From Aliishimia sp963678085 (GTDB lineage: Bacteria; Pseudomonadota; Alphaproteobacteria; Rhodobacterales; Rhodobacteraceae): a stretch of DNA of 64,000 nt. Below, in pieces: positions 60,759 to 64,000 of the stretch. The stretch lies in assembly GCA_963678085.1 (NCBI GenBank), contig OY782680.1, positions 1,302,001 to 1,366,000 of the forward strand, written 5' to 3'. Every line of letters starts with the position of its first letter. Position 1 is the first letter of the stretch. The position numbers were made by a program, and so were the translations under genes. The notes under the pieces were generated by a model, which was given only the letters and a program-made list of their open reading frames with translations, ran no database searches and was not told the origin of the DNA.

Positions 60759-62338
60759 GTGCGCCTCTTTTGAACGTGAGCGATCTGCGCGTTTCCTTCC
60801 GCCAAGAGGGCGGCTTGGTCGAGGCCGTCAAAGGCGTCTCCTTTTCGCTCTCGCGCGGGGAAACCGTGGCGATCGTGGGCGAGTCTGGCTCGGGTAAATC
60901 GGTCTCTGCGCTCTCGGCGCTGGGGCTGACGGGCGGCTCGGCTCAGGTTTCTGGCTCGGTCCAATATGCGGGCCAAGAGCTGATCGGGGCCAGCGAGGCC
61001 CAGCTGCGCGCCGTACGCGGCAATGATATCAGCTTTATTTTCCAAGAGCCGATGACCTCTCTGAACCCGCTGCACACGATTGAAAAGCAGCTGGCCGAAA
61101 GCCTGGAATTGCATCAAGGGATCTCGCGGGGGGATGCGCGAGCACGGATTTTGGAATTGCTCGCCAAGGTCGGCATCCATGATGCAGAGCGCCGGCTCAA
61201 GGCCTATCCCCATGAGCTGTCCGGCGGGCAGCGTCAGCGGGTGATGATCGCCATGGCCCTGGCAAATAAGCCCGATATCCTGATTGCGGATGAGCCCACC
61301 ACCGCTTTGGATGTGACCATTCAGGCGCAGATCCTTGAGCTTTTGGCGGATCTAAAACAGCGCGAGAATATGGGCCTGCTGTTTATCACCCATGATCTGG
61401 CTGTGGTGCGCCGCATTGCGGATCGGGTTTGCGTCATGGAAAAAGGGCATATCGTCGAGCAGGGCGAAACGGCCAAGATTTTCGACGCCCCCCAGCACCC
61501 CTATACCCAGAAACTGCTCAGCGCTGCGCCAACAGGACGACCCGCGCCTGTGGCTAAGGACGCTGCGACGGTGGTGGAAACCCAAGATTTGCGGGTTTGG
61601 TTTCCGATCAAACAGGGATTTCTGCGCAAAACCGTGGGGCATGTAAAGGCTGTGAATGCGGCGAGCCTGTCTCTGCGGGCGGGCGAGACTCTGGGGATTG
61701 TGGGCGAGTCTGGCTCGGGCAAGACGACGCTGGCCCTGGCGATTATGCGCCTCATCCATTCCGAGGGGCCCGTCAGCTATCTGGGCCAAGATCTGCGCGG
61801 ATGGTCGAAAAAGCAACTGCGGCACCTGCGCAAAGATATGCAGATCGTGTTTCAAGACCCCTATGGCAGTCTCTCGCCGCGTATGAGTTGCATCGAGATC
61901 ATCGCCGAAGGGCTGGGCGTGCATGGGCTGGAGCCTGGGCGCAATATGCGCGAGCTGGTCTCAGAGGTCATGGTCGAAGTGGGGCTTGATCCGGCGATGA
62001 TGGACCGCTACCCGCATGAATTCTCCGGAGGTCAGCGCCAGCGCATTGCGATTGCCCGCGCCATGGTGCTGCGGCCCAAAGTGGTGGTGCTGGATGAGCC
62101 GACCTCGGCCCTGGATATGACCGTGCAGGTGCAAATCGTGGAGCTTTTGCGCGCGCTGCAAGAGAAATACGGGCTGGCCTATCTCTTTATCAGCCACGAT
62201 TTGGCCGTGGTGCGTGCCATGTCGCATCAGGTCATGGTGATGAAGCGGGGCGATGTGGTGGAATATGGAACGGCCGATCAACTCTTTACCGCGCCGCAAA
62301 CCGAATATACCCAGCAGCTATTGGCCGCGATTTCATAG
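60755..62338 (+). CDS. yejF: Peptide ABC transporter fused ATPase YejF-like
   Basis: A 527-residue protein with two ABC domains. First half: GESGSGKS, LSGGQRQRV, DEPTTALD. Second half: GESGSGKTT, FSGGQRQRI, DEPTSALD. Both carry the oligopeptide-family C-terminal extensions. The fused arrangement is characteristic of YejF. Completes the yejABEF operon. Confidence 0.93.
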   Translation: MSAPLLNVSDLRVSFRQEGGLVEAVKGVSFSLSRGETVAIVGESGSGKSVSALSALGLTGGSAQVSGSVQYAGQELIGASEAQLRAVRGNDISFIFQEPMTSLNPLHTIEKQLAESLELHQGISRGDARARILELLAKVGIHDAERRLKAYPHELSGGQRQRVMIAMALANKPDILIADEPTTALDVTIQAQILELLADLKQRENMGLLFITHDLAVVRRIADRVCVMEKGHIVEQGETAKIFDAPQHPYTQKLLSAAPTGRPAPVAKDAATVVETQDLRVWFPIKQGFLRKTVGHVKAVNAASLSLRAGETLGIVGESGSGKTTLALAIMRLIHSEGPVSYLGQDLRGWSKKQLRHLRKDMQIVFQDPYGSLSPRMSCIEIIAEGLGVHGLEPGRNMRELVSEVMVEVGLDPAMMDRYPHEFSGGQRQRIAIARAMVLRPKVVVLDEPTSALDMTVQVQIVELLRALQEKYGLAYLFISHDLAVVRAMSHQVMVMKRGDVVEYGTADQLFTAPQTEYTQQLLAAIS

Positions 62339-62341
62339 GCG

Positions 62342-63826
62342 TTATCCGCGGCCTGGTTCGACTAAGCTGCATGAGACATTCCGGGCTTGCAGGCGACGGC
62401 AGGCGCGTTCAGCACTGTCTTTGCTTAGGCCCAGGAAATTGGCGTCAAATCCGCGGGGGCGGCGCACAACCGCGCGTCTGCTGCCGTCCAAGGTGGACAT
62501 TTCCGTCAGGGCGGTGGCCAGCAGCACTTGTTCGGCTTTGAACCGGCTGGGATAGCTGCCCACATGCACACCCCAATCCTGCGGCGCGCTTCGGTTTGGG
62601 GCCGCGACGATTTCTGTGCGCGGCACCTGTTTGGGGGCGCGTCGCAGGGTAAGATCGCGTGCCTTGGGCCGCGAGGGAGAGGCGAGCGCCGTGCGTGCTG
62701 ATAAGGCTGCCAGCTCCACCGGGGTTACGGGCGCACTGTCTGAAATCTCCCCGGCCAAGAGCTCGGACGGGGCTTGTGTTTGTCCAAGTTCATCGGGGGC
62801 CGGGCCAAGATCCGGGGCCTCAGCCAAAAGATCGGCCATGGCGATTGCGACCGCTTCGTCAACATCTGCAAGCGGGCGGGGCTGGGGGCGGATGCTGCGT
62901 TTCACAGCGCCGCTCACGCGAATGGTTCTGCCGTTCTGTGATCCATCAGAGGCGAGATTTCCCACATAGGCGGGCCTGCGCGGTTTGATGAGCGTGGCCC
63001 GGCTTGGGGCCCTCTGAAAGCCCATATCGAGCAGCTCAGCAACGCGTTGATTGCGCCAATGGGAGGATTTGCCGCCAAATACAGTGGCGATAATGCGCTC
63101 ATTGCCGCGCTCTGCCGAGGCCACGAGATTAAAGCCCGCCGCATTGGTAAAACCGGTTTTGATGCCATCTGCGCCCTTATAGGCGTTCAGCAAACGACGA
63201 TTGGTGTTGGGCAGCTGCCGGCCCGCAACCATGGTCGTGCGGCGCGAGAACAGATGGTAGTATTCGGGATAGTCATAAAGCACATGGCGGCCGAGAATCG
63301 TCATATCGCGCGCGGTGCTCATATGGCCGTTTTGCGTCAGGCCATGGGCATTTTTGAAGGTGGTTTTGGTCATGCCAAGCGCTTTGGCCGTGCGGTTCAT
63401 GCGGCGGGTGAACGCGACTTCTGAGCCAGAGATCGCCTCGCCGATTGCCGTTGCGGCGTCGTTAGAGGATTTCACCGCAGCGGCGCGAATAAGATGGCGC
63501 AGTGAAATTTTCGACCCGGCCCGCATCCCAAGTGTCGCGTAGGGTTCTGAGACGGCGTGCTTAGAAAGCGTCACCTGGGTATCCAGCGAGATTTCGCCGC
63601 GCTCAACGGCCTCAAACGCGACATAAAGCGTCATCATCTTGGTCAGCGAGGCGGGGTGCAGCCGTGTATCCGCGTTACGCGCGTGCAGAACTTCACCGCT
63701 GCGCGCATCTATCACCAGTGCTGCATAAGGGGCAGACTGGGCTGAATGCGGGGAGAAAACCACCAGCCACAAAAGTGCGAATACCAATAGCCCCAGCTGG
63801 GCTGACAAAATGCGTGCCGCCGTCAC
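62342..63826 (-). CDS. D-alanyl-D-alanine carboxypeptidase (PBP5-type) with SPOR domain
   Basis: A 494-residue periplasmic enzyme with a signal peptide at residues 1-30. The penicillin-binding motifs are S60-LTK63, S120-S121-N122 and K223-TG. A Pro/Ala-rich linker (residues 310-410) joins a C-terminal SPOR-like domain (DWGVHVGSYPSRFKAEQVLL) that would bind denuded glycan at division sites. The start is a GTG at 63826 with AGG 7 bases upstream. It trims pentapeptides in the cell wall. Convergent with yejF, with only 3 bases between the stops. Confidence 0.9.
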   Translation of the reverse strand: MTAARILSAQLGLLVFALLWLVVFSPHSAQSAPYAALVIDARSGEVLHARNADTRLHPASLTKMMTLYVAFEAVERGEISLDTQVTLSKHAVSEPYATLGMRAGSKISLRHLIRAAAVKSSNDAATAIGEAISGSEVAFTRRMNRTAKALGMTKTTFKNAHGLTQNGHMSTARDMTILGRHVLYDYPEYYHLFSRRTTMVAGRQLPNTNRRLLNAYKGADGIKTGFTNAAGFNLVASAERGNERIIATVFGGKSSHWRNQRVAELLDMGFQRAPSRATLIKPRRPAYVGNLASDGSQNGRTIRVSGAVKRSIRPQPRPLADVDEAVAIAMADLLAEAPDLGPAPDELGQTQAPSELLAGEISDSAPVTPVELAALSARTALASPSRPKARDLTLRRAPKQVPRTEIVAAPNRSAPQDWGVHVGSYPSRFKAEQVLLATALTEMSTLDGSRRAVVRRPRGFDANFLGLSKDSAERACRRLQARNVSCSLVEPGRG

Positions 63827-63911
63827 GGATATACCTGCCTATAATCTGCTCATGGCCGCTGATTTGTTCAACGTGCCGACTTTGTCCCTAAGTCATTAGC
63901 ACAGAGGATGT

Positions 63912-63926
63912 TTAAGGGTAAGTTAA
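63912..63926. promoter_or_regulatory. CtrA-like box TTAA-N7-TTAA
   Basis: TTAA at 63912-63915 and 63923-63926 are separated by 7 bases, which is the CtrA consensus of alphaproteobacteria. It lies 86 bases upstream of the carboxypeptidase start. By chance about 0.2 such sites are expected in a window of this size and composition, so this is only suggestive. Confidence 0.3.
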
Positions 63927-64000
63927 TTGCCGCGGGCCGCGCCGGTATTTTCTGCCCGGATTTGCAAGATATTGTGGATTAACGGGTCTTTACTACAAAT

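Overview
The window is a piece of chromosome from an alphaproteobacterium, almost certainly a member of the Rhodobacteraceae (roseobacter group). I infer this from the GC-rich coding DNA, from family types typical of that group (DUF2927, DUF3422, an RSP_2648-like PIN protein, yejABEF, a membrane-anchored cytochrome c) and from a phage tail tip built like that of the Rhodobacter gene transfer agent. Nothing was searched against a database, so all names rest on motifs and remembered family features.

Layout. 1-13.5 kb is core-like. On the minus strand it holds a probable operon with three paralogous membrane proteins, an SPFH/GYF protein, TelA, XpaC and a 28-residue membrane peptide, preceded by a YqhA-like protein and rluB. 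On the plus strand are tadA, two overlapping hotdog thioesterases with a MATE exporter, a ceramidase-like protein and a DUF3422 protein. 13.5-41.8 kb is a defective prophage read almost entirely on the minus strand: methylase remnant, HD hydrolase, primase, D5-type helicase with an iteron region, small and large terminase, ssb, gpW-like joiner, portal, fused protease-capsid, tail tube, a G/GT frameshifting tail chaperone, tape measure, four GTA-like tail-tip genes, a DUF2793 fibre, a holin-like protein and an HTH-metallophosphoesterase. One gene in it faces the other way: a STAND-type NTPase with ten near-identical 22-residue leucine-rich repeats (33.8-36.4 kb).

41.8-45.9 kb is a scrapyard of mobile DNA. 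An IS3-family element has a methylase remnant on one side and a SIR2 gene on the other. Beyond it lie a ParA-like ATPase gene that overlaps the SIR2 gene, an integrase C-terminal fragment, one unknown gene and tRNA-Arg(CCG). 46-64 kb is core-like again: an RlmI-like methyltransferase with a PIN protein, a secreted glycosidase-like RTX protein, the SRP RNA gene ffs, a CpdB-like nucleotidase, nudC, an SRPBCC protein, pheA, cytochrome c, the yejABEF peptide importer and a D-Ala-D-Ala carboxypeptidase with a SPOR domain.

The accessory block looks like a stack of partial elements between the DUF3422 gene and tRNA-Arg. The phage lacks an integrase, a repressor and a recognisable endolysin, and both its ends are broken inside genes. 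The two most interesting items are the antisense STAND-LRR gene, which resembles phage-borne immune sensors, and the ParA-SIR2 gene pair, which resembles an NAD-depleting defence module cut at its 3' end by the IS. Three copies of a 57-bp hairpin repeat lie in the core parts only.
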